Part shown: positions 51,953-61,164 of the stretch, in pieces
Numbering within the stretch: the stretch's first letter is position 1
How the letters are laid out: the number at the start of each line of letters is the position of its first letter
Notes under the pieces: model-generated
Databases searched by the model: none
What the model was told of the DNA's origin: nothing
What the model saw: only the letters and a program-made list of their open reading frames with translations
NCBI RefSeq assembly: GCF_027270315.1
Contig: NZ_CP114413.1
Coordinates: forward strand, 7,750,001-7,814,000
Reading direction: 5' to 3'
DNA: 64,000 nt
From: Streptomyces cinnabarinus
GTDB taxonomy: Bacteria > Actinomycetota > Actinomycetes > Streptomycetales > Streptomycetaceae
Made by a program: the position numbers and the translations under genes

Positions 51953-52372
51953 ATGCTGCGCACCATGTTCAAGTCCAAGATCCACCGTGCCACCGTCACC
52001 CAGGCCGACCTGCACTACGTGGGATCGGTGACCATCGACGCGGACCTGCTCGACGCCGCCGATCTGCTGCCCGGCGAGCTCGTGCACATCGTCGACATCA
52101 CCAACGGGGCCCGGCTGGAGACGTACGTCATCGAGGGCGAGCGCGGCTCGGGGGTGATCGGGATCAACGGTGCCGCCGCCCATCTCGTCCACCCCGGCGA
52201 CCTGGTGATCATCATCAGTTACGCTCAGGTCACCGACGCCGAGGCACGCGCGCTGAAGCCGCGGGTCGTGCACGTGGACCGCGACAACCGCATCGTGGCC
52301 CTCGGCGCCGACCCCTCCGAGCCGGTGCCGGGCTCGGACCAGGAGCGCAGCCCGCAGGCCGTACCGGCCTGA
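51953..52372 (+). CDS. panD: Aspartate 1-decarboxylase
   Basis: A 139-residue pyruvoyl enzyme that makes beta-alanine for pantothenate and CoA. The self-cleavage site is G24-S25 in HYVGSVTID, giving the pyruvoyl-bearing alpha chain. ITNGARLETYVI and INGAAAHLVHPGDLVIII are family hallmarks, including the active-site Tyr. ATG 51953 has CAGGAG upstream. panB and panC are not in the window. Confidence 0.97.
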   Translation: MLRTMFKSKIHRATVTQADLHYVGSVTIDADLLDAADLLPGELVHIVDITNGARLETYVIEGERGSGVIGINGAAAHLVHPGDLVIIISYAQVTDAEARALKPRVVHVDRDNRIVALGADPSEPVPGSDQERSPQAVPA

Positions 52373-52400
52373 CCGAACCAGACGGACCAGGAGCGTGCCC

Positions 52401-52745
52401 GTGAGCGAGACCGAGATCCGTGACGACCGGGCGGCGGGCCGCCTGGAGGCGTTCAGCGGGGACGAAGTCGTCGGCCACATCGAGTACTTCACCCTCGACA
52501 GCCCCGGGCCCGCCCTGGTCCCCGTCCACACCATCGTCGAGCCCGCCCACGAGGGAAAGGGCATCGCGGGCTCCCTCGCCCGTGAGCTCTACGGCATCGC
52601 CGAGCGCGAGGGAATCGTCGTCGCCCCCCTGTGCCCGTACGTCATCAAATGGGCCGAGCGTCACCCCGACGAGGCCCCCGCCGCCGACCCCGACCTGGTG
52701 CGCGCGGCGAAGGAGTGGCTGGTGGCCCACCCCGGCCGCTTCTGA
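52401..52745 (+). CDS. GNAT acetyltransferase, YjdJ-like
   Basis: A 114-residue short GNAT-fold protein. The acetyl-CoA loop region reads HTIVEPAHEGKGIAGSLARE and the core ends with VAPLCPYVIKWAERHPD, both typical of the YjdJ/Gtn10-like group. Substrate unknown. GTG 52401 has AGGAG eight bases upstream; a GTG six bases earlier is also in frame. It begins 28 bases after panD and its stop overlaps the next ATG (TGATG), so the three genes are probably one operon. Confidence 0.93.
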   Translation: MSETEIRDDRAAGRLEAFSGDEVVGHIEYFTLDSPGPALVPVHTIVEPAHEGKGIAGSLARELYGIAEREGIVVAPLCPYVIKWAERHPDEAPAADPDLVRAAKEWLVAHPGRF

Positions 52746-53374
52746 TGCCGCTCGCCCTTCTGCACACCTCTCCCGTCCACGTCCCGGTCTTCGACGCCCT
52801 CCGCGACGCACACCACCCGGGCCTGGAACTGCGGCACCTCGTCGAGGAGCGGCTCCTGGAACGGGCGAGGGAGGCGGGCCCCGAAGCCGTGGCCGAGGAT
52901 GTGGCGGCGGCCCTGCGCCGTGCCGTCACCGAGGGCGCGCGTGCGGTGCTGTGCACCTGCTCGACCATCGGCGCCGTCGCCGAGGCGGCCGACATCGGCG
53001 TGCCGGTGCTGCGCGTCGACCGCCCGATGGCGGCGGCCGCGGTCGCGACCGGCCCCCGGATCGTCGTCCTCGCCGCCCTGGAGAGCACGCTCGGCCCCAC
53101 GGCGGAACTGATCGAGCAGGAGGCCGAGCGCGCCGGACGCCGGTCCGAGGTGAGCACCCGCCTCGTCGACGGCGCCTGGGCGAGCTTCGAGACGGGCGAC
53201 ACGGAGGCGTACGTACGGCGGATCGCCACCGCGGCCGACGAGGTCACCGCGGCCGACGTGATCGTCCTGGCCCAGGCCTCGATGGCCCTGGCCCAGCACC
53301 TGACGTCGACCGCGGTCCCGGTCCTGTCCAGCCCACGTCTCGGCCTCGCGGCCGGGGCCCACGCGGGTGACTGA
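52745..53374 (+). CDS. Aspartate/glutamate racemase-like protein
   Basis: A 209-residue protein of the Asp/Glu racemase-arylmalonate decarboxylase fold. The first catalytic cysteine segment reads LCTCSTIGAVAEAA. The second half ends in VIVLAQASMALAQHL, with alanine where the second catalytic Cys usually sits, so a true two-base racemase is unlikely. It starts within the stop of the GNAT gene. Confidence 0.87.
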   Translation: MPLALLHTSPVHVPVFDALRDAHHPGLELRHLVEERLLERAREAGPEAVAEDVAAALRRAVTEGARAVLCTCSTIGAVAEAADIGVPVLRVDRPMAAAAVATGPRIVVLAALESTLGPTAELIEQEAERAGRRSEVSTRLVDGAWASFETGDTEAYVRRIATAADEVTAADVIVLAQASMALAQHLTSTAVPVLSSPRLGLAAGAHAGD

Positions 53375-53441
53375 GCGGCCGAGTCGGGGTACGCGGGGCA
53401 GTAGTCCAAAGAGAGCCGTTCATTTCAGGCTGGAGGACGAG

Positions 53442-53630
53442 ATGACCAACCCCTACCCGGACCCGGTCCACCCCGACCCCACCCCGGGTCCGACCCCGGA
53501 ACCACCCCCGGCCCCCACACCTCCGCCCCCACCTCCGGGCCCCCAACCGGTCCCGGACCCGAACCCGTCCCCGATCCCCCCGGGCCCGGAACCGGTACCC
53601 AACCCGGAACCAGGCCCACCGCTCACCTAA
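53442..53630 (+). CDS. Proline-rich 62-residue protein
   Basis: GTT-independent evidence of translation is a GGAGG six bases before ATG 53442. About half of the 62 residues are proline, in runs such as PEPPPAPTPPPPPPGPQPVP, with Asp, Glu, Asn and Gly between. No signal peptide. It should be a stiff, extended polyproline-type chain and would need EF-P for efficient translation. Function unknown; coding potential is supported mainly by the start signals, so some doubt remains. Confidence 0.55.
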   Translation: MTNPYPDPVHPDPTPGPTPEPPPAPTPPPPPPGPQPVPDPNPSPIPPGPEPVPNPEPGPPLT

Positions 53631-53676
53631 GAACCAGGGCAAGGAAAGCCGACCCAGCCCCGCGCTCCCAGGTCGG

Positions 53677-55116
53677 CTACGCAGAAACCTCGGACCGATC
53701 CCCACCCCACAAGGTGTGGAACGACCCCTCCTGATCAACCCTCCGATACGTGTGCGCCCCGAAGAAGTCCCGCTGCCCCTGCGTAAGCGCCGCAGGCAAC
53801 CGCTCGGCACGCAGCGCGTCGTAGTACGCGAGGGCCGCGGAGAACCCGGGCGTCGGCACACCCTGCCGCGTCGCCGCCACGAGAACCTCACGCCAGTCGT
53901 CCTGCGCGGAGGCGATCTCACGGGCGAAGGCATCGTCCGCGAGCAGGCTCGGCAGATCCGCCCTGGCGTCGTACGCCGCGCGAATCCGGTCCAGGAACGC
54001 CGCCCGGATGATGCACCCGCCCCGCCAGATCGCGGAGACCGCGCCGAGGTCGATGTCCCAGTCGTACTCCGTCCGCGCCGCGTCGATCTCGTGGAAGCCC
54101 TGCGTGTAGGACACGATCTTCGAGGCGTACAGCGCCTGCTCGACCCGGTCGGCGAACGCGGCCGCCTCCGACTCGCTCAGCGGGGACGCCTTGGGACCGG
54201 CGAGACCCCGCGAGGCCGCGCGCAGGTCCGCGTGCCCGGACAGGGACCGCGCGAAGACCGCCTCCGCGATACCGGACACCGGCACCCCGAGGTCCAGCGC
54301 GATCTGCACGGTCCAGCGTCCCGTGCCCTTCTGCTCGGCCTGGTCCACCACCACGTCCACGAACGGCTTCCCGGTGGCCGCGTCCACGTGCGCCAGCACC
54401 TCGGCGGTGATCTCGATCAGATAGGAGTCGAGACGCCCGGTGTTCCAGGTCCGGAAGATCTCCGCGATCCGCGCGGGGGAGTAGCCCGCGACCTCGCGCA
54501 GCAACTGGTACGCCTCACCGATCAGCTGCATGTCGGCGTACTCGATGCCGTTGTGCACCATCTTCACGAAATGCCCGGCGCCGTCCGGACCGACATGGGT
54601 CACACAGGGCGCCCCGTCCGCTGCCTTCGCCGAGATCTTCTCCAGCATCGGGCCGAGCGAGTCGTAGGACTCCTTCGGGCCGCCCGGCATGATGCTCGGG
54701 CCGAGCAGCGCGCCCTCCTCGCCGCCGGAGACGCCCATGCCGACGAAGTGGATGCCCTGCTCGCGCAGTTCGCGCTCGCGGCGCCGGGTGTCGGCGAAGT
54801 GCGCGTTGCCGCCGTCGATGATCATGTCGCCGGGCTCCAGCAGCGGGGCGAACTCCTGGATCACCGCGTCGGTGGGCTCGCCCGCCTTCACCATGACGAC
54901 CAGGCGGCGGGGCCGCTCCAGCGCCGCCACGAAGTCCTTGGCGGTCTCGGCCGCGATGAACTCGCCCTCGTCACCGAACTCCGCCACCAACGCGTGCGTA
55001 CGCGCAGACGTCCGGTTGTGCACCGCGACCGTGTAGCCGTTGCGGGCGAAGTTGCGGGCGAGATTGCGGCCCATGACCGCCAGTCCCGTGACGCCGATCT
55101 GGGCTGTAGTGCTCAT
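53677..55116 (-). CDS. gnd: 6-phosphogluconate dehydrogenase, decarboxylating
   Basis: A 479-residue enzyme of the long (E. coli-type) class, which oxidises 6-phosphogluconate to ribulose 5-phosphate with NADP. The Rossmann start is IGVTGLAVMGRNLARNFARN. The active site is in GMGVSGGEEGALLGPSIMPG and HFVKMVHNGIEYADMQ, and the C-terminal tail has AQRDFFGAHTYRR-like sequence (residues 450-462). ATG 55116 has TTAGGAG upstream. Confidence 0.97.
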   Translation of the reverse strand: MSTTAQIGVTGLAVMGRNLARNFARNGYTVAVHNRTSARTHALVAEFGDEGEFIAAETAKDFVAALERPRRLVVMVKAGEPTDAVIQEFAPLLEPGDMIIDGGNAHFADTRRRERELREQGIHFVGMGVSGGEEGALLGPSIMPGGPKESYDSLGPMLEKISAKAADGAPCVTHVGPDGAGHFVKMVHNGIEYADMQLIGEAYQLLREVAGYSPARIAEIFRTWNTGRLDSYLIEITAEVLAHVDAATGKPFVDVVVDQAEQKGTGRWTVQIALDLGVPVSGIAEAVFARSLSGHADLRAASRGLAGPKASPLSESEAAAFADRVEQALYASKIVSYTQGFHEIDAARTEYDWDIDLGAVSAIWRGGCIIRAAFLDRIRAAYDARADLPSLLADDAFAREIASAQDDWREVLVAATRQGVPTPGFSAALAYYDALRAERLPAALTQGQRDFFGAHTYRRVDQEGSFHTLWGGDRSEVSA

Positions 55117-55394
55117 ACGGTTGGCTCCTAAGGAATCCGGTATCGGTGGTGCCGTCGTGCCCGCCAGTATTGCCGCAGTGACCATCTTGACGTGCCGGTA
55201 CTTCGACCGCACTTCCGGGTGGTTCAGTGTTCCGCAAGCAGATACGCAGGACAGGGCCGTGCTGCCTCAGGCGATTTTCAACCGGATTTCCAGCCCTGCC
55301 TCTCGAGCCACAGCACGACCGATTGCCGTCTTGTCATGGCCTGTTACGGACGCATACTTTTGGCCCTCCTGACGCATGTCGAGGGGGCACCGAT

Positions 55395-56534
55395 ATGGCC
55401 GTACGCGGCCGGCACCGCCGGTATCAGCCGAACAGGATCAACCGCGCCTCGCTCACCGTCACCGCGGGCGGTGCCGGGATGGCGATCCCGCTCATCGGCA
55501 CCGGCACCGCGCAGGCGGCGGACGTGGAGACCTGGGACAAGGTCGCCGCGTGCGAGTCGACCGACGACTGGAACATCAACACCGGCAACGGCTACTACGG
55601 CGGGCTCCAGTTCGCCCAGTCCACCTGGGAGGAGTACGGCGGCACCCGGTACGCCCCGCGCGCCGACCTGGCCACCAAGGACCAGCAGATCGCGGTGGCG
55701 GAGAAGGTCCTCGACGGACAGGGCCCCGGCGCCTGGCCGGTCTGCTCGGTACGGGCCGGGCTCACCCGGGGCGGCGACACACCCGAGGTGAAGACGTCCG
55801 CCCCCGACGTGCGGCCGCAGACCACTCCGCAGTCCCGGGCCGGCAAGGCCGAGATGTACACGGTCGTGCGCGGCGACACGCTGTCCACGATCGCCGACGA
55901 GCAGGACGTCCGGGGCGGCTGGCAGCGGCTGTACGACGCCAACCGGCAGACCGTCGGAGGGGATCCGGACCTGATCCTGCCCGGCCAGCGGCTGGCACTC
56001 GGTGGCAAGTCCGCCACGAAGGCGACCCCGACGGCCGCCAAGTCGAAGCCGGAGCGGGCCACTTCCCAGGAGAAGTCCACTCCCGAGAAGCAGAAGCCCG
56101 AGAAGAAGCCCGAGAAGCAGTCCGCGAAGAAGACCATGGTCTCCCCGGTCAGCGCGCCCACCGGCACGCCGTACCACAAGGCGGGCTCCTCCTGGTCGCA
56201 GGGCTATCACACCGGCGTGGACTTCCCCGTCGCCACCGGCACCTCCGTGCTCTCGGTGGCCGACGGCACGGTGGTGAACGCGGGCTGGGAGGGCTCCTTC
56301 GGCTACCAGGTGGTCATCCGGCACGCGGACGGCCGCTACTCGCAGTACGCCCATCTGTCGGCGATCTCCGTGAAGAGCGGCCAGCAGGTCGGCGCGGGGC
56401 AGCGGATCGGCCGCTCCGGTTCCACGGGCAACAGTACGGGCCCGCATCTGCACTTCGAGGTGCGGAGCGGGCCCGGCTTCGGGTCGGACATCGACCCGGT
56501 GGCCTACCTGAGGGCAGGCGGGGTCAGGATTTGA
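55395..56534 (+). CDS. Secreted Rpf-like transglycosylase with LysM and M23 peptidase domains
   Basis: A 379-residue exported cell-wall enzyme. A signal region precedes residue 42. The Rpf/transglycosylase-like domain follows (TWDKVAACESTDDWNINTGN, with catalytic Glu in ACES), then LysM (YTVVRGDTLSTIADEQDVRG, about 155-205), a Lys/Glu/Pro-rich linker, and M23 metallopeptidase (HTGVDFPVATGTSVLSVADG, then PHLHFEV). It can cut both glycan strands and peptide bridges during growth or spore germination. ATG 55395 has GAGGGGG upstream. Its stop overlaps the end of the convergent transporter gene by 11 bases. Confidence 0.94.
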   Translation: MAVRGRHRRYQPNRINRASLTVTAGGAGMAIPLIGTGTAQAADVETWDKVAACESTDDWNINTGNGYYGGLQFAQSTWEEYGGTRYAPRADLATKDQQIAVAEKVLDGQGPGAWPVCSVRAGLTRGGDTPEVKTSAPDVRPQTTPQSRAGKAEMYTVVRGDTLSTIADEQDVRGGWQRLYDANRQTVGGDPDLILPGQRLALGGKSATKATPTAAKSKPERATSQEKSTPEKQKPEKKPEKQSAKKTMVSPVSAPTGTPYHKAGSSWSQGYHTGVDFPVATGTSVLSVADGTVVNAGWEGSFGYQVVIRHADGRYSQYAHLSAISVKSGQQVGAGQRIGRSGSTGNSTGPHLHFEVRSGPGFGSDIDPVAYLRAGGVRI

Positions 56535-57600
56535 CGCGGGTCCGGTGCCGGTCCGGTACCGGCATCGGGATGTACGGTCCGCCGTAGAACGGGCCGTACA
56601 GGTGCGGTGAGGAGCTGGTCGGGGTCAGTGCCTGGTCCTGCTGGCCGGGTGCCGGGATGCGGGCGCTCGGCTGTTCCGGGAGCACGATCCGCAGCTCCTC
56701 GGCCGGGACCGGTTCCGCGGCCGGGACCGGTGCGGCGGGGAGTTCCGGCTTCGGACGGGTCCGCTCGGTGCGCTCGATGCGCTCCGTCGTCAGCAGGATC
56801 AGACCGCCCGCCGCGACCACGCCACAGCTCAGCGCGAGCGCGGTGCCGGTGGTGCCGTAGCGGAAGGTCTCGCCGAACATCGTGATGCCGACCGCGGCCG
56901 CGATCACCGGGTTCACGACGGTCAGCACCGCCAGCGGGGCGGCGAGTCCGGCGCCGCGGTAGGCGGCCTGCGACAGCAGCAGTCCGGCCGTGGCGAACAC
57001 GCCGATGGTGGCCAGCGACGGCAGGTCGCCCGCCGTCACCCCGCCGTTCCAGTCGACCGCGACGATCTTCGTGAACACCGAGGACATACCGAAGGCGATA
57101 CCGGACGCGGTCGCCAGCAGCACGCTGCGCACGACCGGGTGCCGGTGGGCCGCCCGGCCCGCGATCATCAGGGTCACCACGGCACCCGCGGTGACCAGGG
57201 CCACGCCGGTCCGCTGCGCGGTGTCGAGGGACTGCGACTCGGACGCGCCGACCAGGGAGAGCAGACCGGCCAGACCGACGGTCGCCATGATGGCGCCGCG
57301 CCAGGCGGTCGACCCGGCCTTGCGGCCGACGAAGAGGGCCGCCATGGGCAGCGCGAAGACGATGGTGAGGGCGCCCAGCGGCTGGACCAGGCTCAGCGGT
57401 CCGAAGGCGAGGGCCACCACGTGCAGCAGACCGCCGAGGCCGTTGAGCGCCACCGCGGCCCACCAGGACGGCCGGCGCAGCGGTGCGTACTGCTGCTGTC
57501 CGGTCGTGGACACCGCGACGTGCTCCTGCACGATCGCTCCGCCCGCGTAGGCGACGGCGGAGACGAGCGACAGCAGCACGGACAACGCGAGGGCGCTCAT
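56524..57600 (-). CDS. DMT-superfamily (EamA-like) transporter
   Basis: A 358-residue membrane protein with nine to ten hydrophobic helices (opening SALALSVLLSLVSAVAYAGG) and two EamA-like repeats, followed by a cytoplasmic Pro/Glu-rich tail of about 75 residues. These transporters export metabolites or, in this branch, are annotated as magnesium or polyol-type carriers. ATG 57600 has AGAGGAG upstream. Confidence 0.9.
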   Translation of the reverse strand: MSALALSVLLSLVSAVAYAGGAIVQEHVAVSTTGQQQYAPLRRPSWWAAVALNGLGGLLHVVALAFGPLSLVQPLGALTIVFALPMAALFVGRKAGSTAWRGAIMATVGLAGLLSLVGASESQSLDTAQRTGVALVTAGAVVTLMIAGRAAHRHPVVRSVLLATASGIAFGMSSVFTKIVAVDWNGGVTAGDLPSLATIGVFATAGLLLSQAAYRGAGLAAPLAVLTVVNPVIAAAVGITMFGETFRYGTTGTALALSCGVVAAGGLILLTTERIERTERTRPKPELPAAPVPAAEPVPAEELRIVLPEQPSARIPAPGQQDQALTPTSSSPHLYGPFYGGPYIPMPVPDRHRTRVKS

Positions 57601-57714
57601 GAGCTGCTCCTCTGCGTGAGGCGGGGGCTCTTGGTCCCGCGCGGCGAACGGTCGGCTTCCATAGCCAACACGATGCCCTTAAAAGTTCTTCCCGTCGTCG
57701 TACCTGAGCAGGCA

Positions 57715-58536
57715 ATGCCTCCTACTGCCGATGGAGTACAAAACGCCCTCCGTCCTCCCCAGGGTGGGTGGCACCCCCTGAGGCCCGTACGACCGGCCTT
57801 GGTACTACTGCTCTTCGTGGACCTCGACCCCGAACTCATCGCGCTCCGCCCTCTCGGCGGCTTCTTCCTCCTACGCACCTCCGGAGCTCCGGCCAGGGAC
57901 CTGCCGACCCTGGCGGAGACCTACGGCGGCGCATCATCGGACGTTTACGAAAATTCTATGACTTTCCGCGTCCGGAAGGTGGCCGAATCCCTGCACACAC
58001 CCGAGCTGCGGATCGCCGCCTCGGTGGCCCAGCAGGGCCTCGCCGCCCGGCTCTGGTCGGTGGCGCTCGGCTGCGCGCTGCGCTACGGCGGTCTCCCCGA
58101 CCTCGACCCTGATCTGCTGCGCTGGGACCCTGACGGCAGCGCCCCGGACGACCTGTGGCTGACCGAGGTGCGCCCCTCGGCCGCGGACCCCGTGGACGCC
58201 GTGATCCACGGTCACCTGGAACCGCTGACGGCGCTGGTGCACGAGCGCCACCGGGTCGCCGAGGGACTGCTGTGGGGCAACGCCGGTTCCGCGCTCGCCG
58301 GGGCCGCCCGGCAGCTGGAGCGGTGGGCCCTGGCGCAGGGCCGGACCGAGGACGCCGTACGCTCCCGGGCCCTGACCACCGCCCTCCTCGCCCATCCCCG
58401 CCTCGCGGGCACCCTCGACGCGAACGGGCGGCGGCGCAGCTGCTGCCTCTACTACCGGGTGCCCGGCGGCGGTGTGTGCGGTGACTGCTGCTTCACACGG
58501 CCCCCTGGCTCTTCCCCGCGCGCCGCATCTGGGTGA
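57715..58536 (+). CDS. FhuF-like (2Fe-2S) siderophore-iron reductase family protein
   Basis: A 273-residue protein whose C-terminus carries the FhuF-type 2Fe-2S motif: RRSCCLYYRVPGGGVCGDCC. The body (LRPLGGFFLLRT; AASVAQQGLAARLWSVALGC) agrees with actinobacterial ferric reductase-like proteins that release iron from siderophores inside the cell. The start is uncertain: ATG 57715 has a weak GAGCAGG; GTG 57817 (DLDPELIALRPL) is the alternative and begins the conserved part. No iron-box is visible upstream. Confidence 0.83.
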   Translation: MPPTADGVQNALRPPQGGWHPLRPVRPALVLLLFVDLDPELIALRPLGGFFLLRTSGAPARDLPTLAETYGGASSDVYENSMTFRVRKVAESLHTPELRIAASVAQQGLAARLWSVALGCALRYGGLPDLDPDLLRWDPDGSAPDDLWLTEVRPSAADPVDAVIHGHLEPLTALVHERHRVAEGLLWGNAGSALAGAARQLERWALAQGRTEDAVRSRALTTALLAHPRLAGTLDANGRRRSCCLYYRVPGGGVCGDCCFTRPPGSSPRAASG

Positions 58537-58570
58537 CCATGAGGGAACCGGCCGAGACAGGGGGTTGCGG

Positions 58571-59722
58571 GTGCGAGTGGGACTGCTGACCCGGGAGTAC
58601 CCGCCGGATGTGTACGGCGGCGCTGGTGTGCATGTGGAGTTCCTCGCCCGGGAGTTGAGGTCCCTGGTCGATCTGGAGGTGCACTGCTGGGGCGAGGGCC
58701 GCGCCGAGGGCGTGCTGCGCCACCGGCCCTGGACCGCCCTCGACACCGCCAACGACGCGCTGCGCACCTTCTCCGTCGACCTCGCGATGGCCGCCGCCCT
58801 GGAGGGCAGCGAAGTCGTCCACACCCACACCTGGTACGCCAACCTCGGCGGCCACCTGGCCAAGCTGCTGTACGGCGTCCCGCATGTGATGACCGCGCAC
58901 TCCCTGGAGCCGCTGCGCCCCTGGAAGGCGGAGCAACTCGGCGGCGGATACGCCCTGTCCAGCTGGGCCGAGCGCACCGCGATCGAGGCCGCGGACGCGG
59001 TGATCGCCGTGTCGGGCGCCATGCGCGAGGACATCCTGGCCTGTTATCCGGGTCTCGACCCGGCGCGGGTGCGGGTGGTGCACAACGGCATCGACACCGG
59101 CCTCTACCGACCCGATCACGGCACGGACGTCCTGGACCGGGTCGGCCTGGACCGGAGCCGTCCGTACGTCCTCTTCGTCGGCCGGATCACCCGCCAGAAG
59201 GGTGTGCCCCATCTGCTGCGCGCGGTACGGGACATCGACCCCGCCGCCCAGGTGGTGCTGTGCGCCGGTGCGCCGGACACCCCGGAGATCGACCGGGAGT
59301 TCCGCGAGCTGTACGAGGAGCTGAGCCGGGTCCGCGCGGGCGTGCACTGGATCCCGCAGATGCTGCCGCGCCCCGAGGTGATCCAACTCCTCACCCATGC
59401 CGCCGTGTTCGTCTGCCCCTCGGTGTACGAACCGCTCGGCATCGTCAACCTGGAGGCGATGGCCTGCGGAACTCCCGTGGTGGCCTCCCATGTCGGCGGG
59501 ATCCCCGAGGTCGTCGAGGACGGCAAGACGGGGCTTCTGGTGCCGGTGGACGACGACTTCGAGGGCTCCCTCGCCCGCGCCCTGGACTCCGTCCTCGGCG
59601 ATCCGGAGGGTGCCCGGTCGATGGGCGAGGCCGGACGGGAGCGCGCGGTGGGGGAGTTCGGCTGGGACGCGGTGGCACGCCGTACGGCCCGCCTCTACGA
59701 GGAGATCCTCGAACAGGCGTAG
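58571..59722 (+). CDS. glgA: Actinobacterial GlgA/GlgM glycosyltransferase
   Basis: A 383-residue GT4 enzyme. GLLTREYPPDVYGGAGVHVE at the N-terminus, HTHTWYANLGG, the donor site VGRITRQKGVPHLLRA and the E-x7-E segment YEPLGIVNLEAMACG are diagnostic. Actinobacterial members use ADP-glucose and make maltose 1-phosphate or elongate glycogen. GTG 58571 has AGGGGG upstream. It is followed after 51 bases by glgC, which makes the donor, so the two probably form an operon. Confidence 0.95.
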   Translation: MRVGLLTREYPPDVYGGAGVHVEFLARELRSLVDLEVHCWGEGRAEGVLRHRPWTALDTANDALRTFSVDLAMAAALEGSEVVHTHTWYANLGGHLAKLLYGVPHVMTAHSLEPLRPWKAEQLGGGYALSSWAERTAIEAADAVIAVSGAMREDILACYPGLDPARVRVVHNGIDTGLYRPDHGTDVLDRVGLDRSRPYVLFVGRITRQKGVPHLLRAVRDIDPAAQVVLCAGAPDTPEIDREFRELYEELSRVRAGVHWIPQMLPRPEVIQLLTHAAVFVCPSVYEPLGIVNLEAMACGTPVVASHVGGIPEVVEDGKTGLLVPVDDDFEGSLARALDSVLGDPEGARSMGEAGRERAVGEFGWDAVARRTARLYEEILEQA

Positions 59723-59773
59723 GGGACCGTGCGCGGGGGCAGGCATGGATCAACCACGGTGAGGGGAGCGGCC

Positions 59774-60994
59774 ATGCGTCGTGGCGGACCTTCGGTGCTC
59801 GGAATCGTGCTGGCGGGCGGAGAAGGCAAACGCCTGATGCCCCTGACCACGGACCGCGCGAAACCCGCGGTCACCTTCGGCGGCACCTACCGACTCGTCG
59901 ACTTCGTCCTGTCCAACCTCGTCAACGGCGACATCCTGCGCATCTGCGTGCTCACGCAGTACAAGTCGCACTCGCTGGACCGCCACATCACCACCACCTG
60001 GCGGATGTCCAGCCTGCTGGGCAACTACGTCACGCCGGTCCCGGCCCAGCAGCGCCTCGGCCCGCGCTGGTACCTGGGCAGCGCGGACGCGATCCTCCAG
60101 TCGCTGAACCTGATCCACGACGAACGCCCGGAGTACGTCGCGGTGTTCGGCGCCGATCACGTGTACCGCATGGATCCTCGGCAGATGCTCGCCCAGCACA
60201 TCGAGTCCGGGGCGGGGGTGACCGTGGCCGGGATCCGCGTCCCGCGCGCCGAGTCCTCCTCCTTCGGGGTGATCAGCCCCGGCTCCGACGGGCAGACGGT
60301 GGAGCGGTTCCTGGAGAAGCCCGCCGACCCGCCCGGCCTCGCGGACGACCCCGAGTCCGTGTTCGCCTCGATGGGCAACTACATCTTCACCACCAAGGCC
60401 CTCGTCGAGGCGCTCCAGCGGGACGCCGAGGACGAATCCTCCGTGCACGACATGGGCGGCTCGATCCTGCCCCAGCTCACCGACCGGGGTGAGGCCCAGC
60501 TGTACGACTTCAGCGCCAACCACGTGCCCGGCGAGACGAGCCGGGACCGGGGGTACTGGCGGGACGTCGGCACGCTGGACGCGTACTACGACGCCCATAT
60601 GGACCTGATCGCCGAGCGGCCCGCCTTCAACCTCTACAACCGGCAGTGGCCGATCTACACCCACTCGGGCCAGCTCTCCCCGGCCAGGTTCGGCGCGGGC
60701 GGTATCGCGGGGGAGTCGATCATCAGCGCGGGCTGTCTGATCCGCGGCCAGGTCACCCGGTCCGTGCTCTCGCCGGGTGTGATGGTCGATCCCGGGGCGG
60801 TGGTCCAGGGCTCGGTGCTGCACGACAACGTGCGCATAGGCCGGGGCGCGGTGGTGCGCGGGGCGGTCCTGGACAAGAACGTGGAGGTACCGCCGGGCGC
60901 GACGATCGGCGTCAACCCGGAGCGGGACGCCGAGCTGTACACGGTCTCCAAGGCCGGGGTCATCGCGCTGGGGAAGGGTCAGCAGGTGTCCTGA
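59774..60994 (+). CDS. glgC: Glucose-1-phosphate adenylyltransferase
   Basis: A 406-residue ADP-glucose pyrophosphorylase. The nucleotide loop is VLAGGEGKRLMPLTTDRAKP. FGADHVYRMD has the catalytic Asp, VERFLEKPADPP is the sugar-phosphate loop and YWRDVGTLDAYYDAH follows. The last 110 residues are a left-handed beta-helix (GRGAVVRGAVLDKNVEVPPG). It supplies ADP-glucose to GlgA/GlgM. ATG 59774 has GAGGGGAG upstream. Confidence 0.98.
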   Translation: MRRGGPSVLGIVLAGGEGKRLMPLTTDRAKPAVTFGGTYRLVDFVLSNLVNGDILRICVLTQYKSHSLDRHITTTWRMSSLLGNYVTPVPAQQRLGPRWYLGSADAILQSLNLIHDERPEYVAVFGADHVYRMDPRQMLAQHIESGAGVTVAGIRVPRAESSSFGVISPGSDGQTVERFLEKPADPPGLADDPESVFASMGNYIFTTKALVEALQRDAEDESSVHDMGGSILPQLTDRGEAQLYDFSANHVPGETSRDRGYWRDVGTLDAYYDAHMDLIAERPAFNLYNRQWPIYTHSGQLSPARFGAGGIAGESIISAGCLIRGQVTRSVLSPGVMVDPGAVVQGSVLHDNVRIGRGAVVRGAVLDKNVEVPPGATIGVNPERDAELYTVSKAGVIALGKGQQVS

Positions 60995-61164
60995 CCTCGC
61001 GCTCGGCGTGATCCCTGTTGCTTCTGTGAGGGAAGAGGCGGGAGATGCACCCAAGGGGTTGGACTTAATCTGCTGTTAACTGTGCGTAGCTTGATCGTAC
61101 TTGACCGTAATCGCTCAAGGGCGATTGACTGCTTGCCCACCCGTCGTCGACGCGAGGCAAGCCC

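Noticed and set aside
51637..51999. Minus-strand 120-codon frame before panD
   Set aside because: It overlaps the start of panD and its ribosome-binding site, has weak codon bias and no recognisable domain.
55117..55394. Possible c-di-AMP (ydaO-type) riboswitch before the Rpf-like gene
   Set aside because: Such riboswitches are known before rpf genes in Streptomyces, but I could not find the conserved core in this leader.
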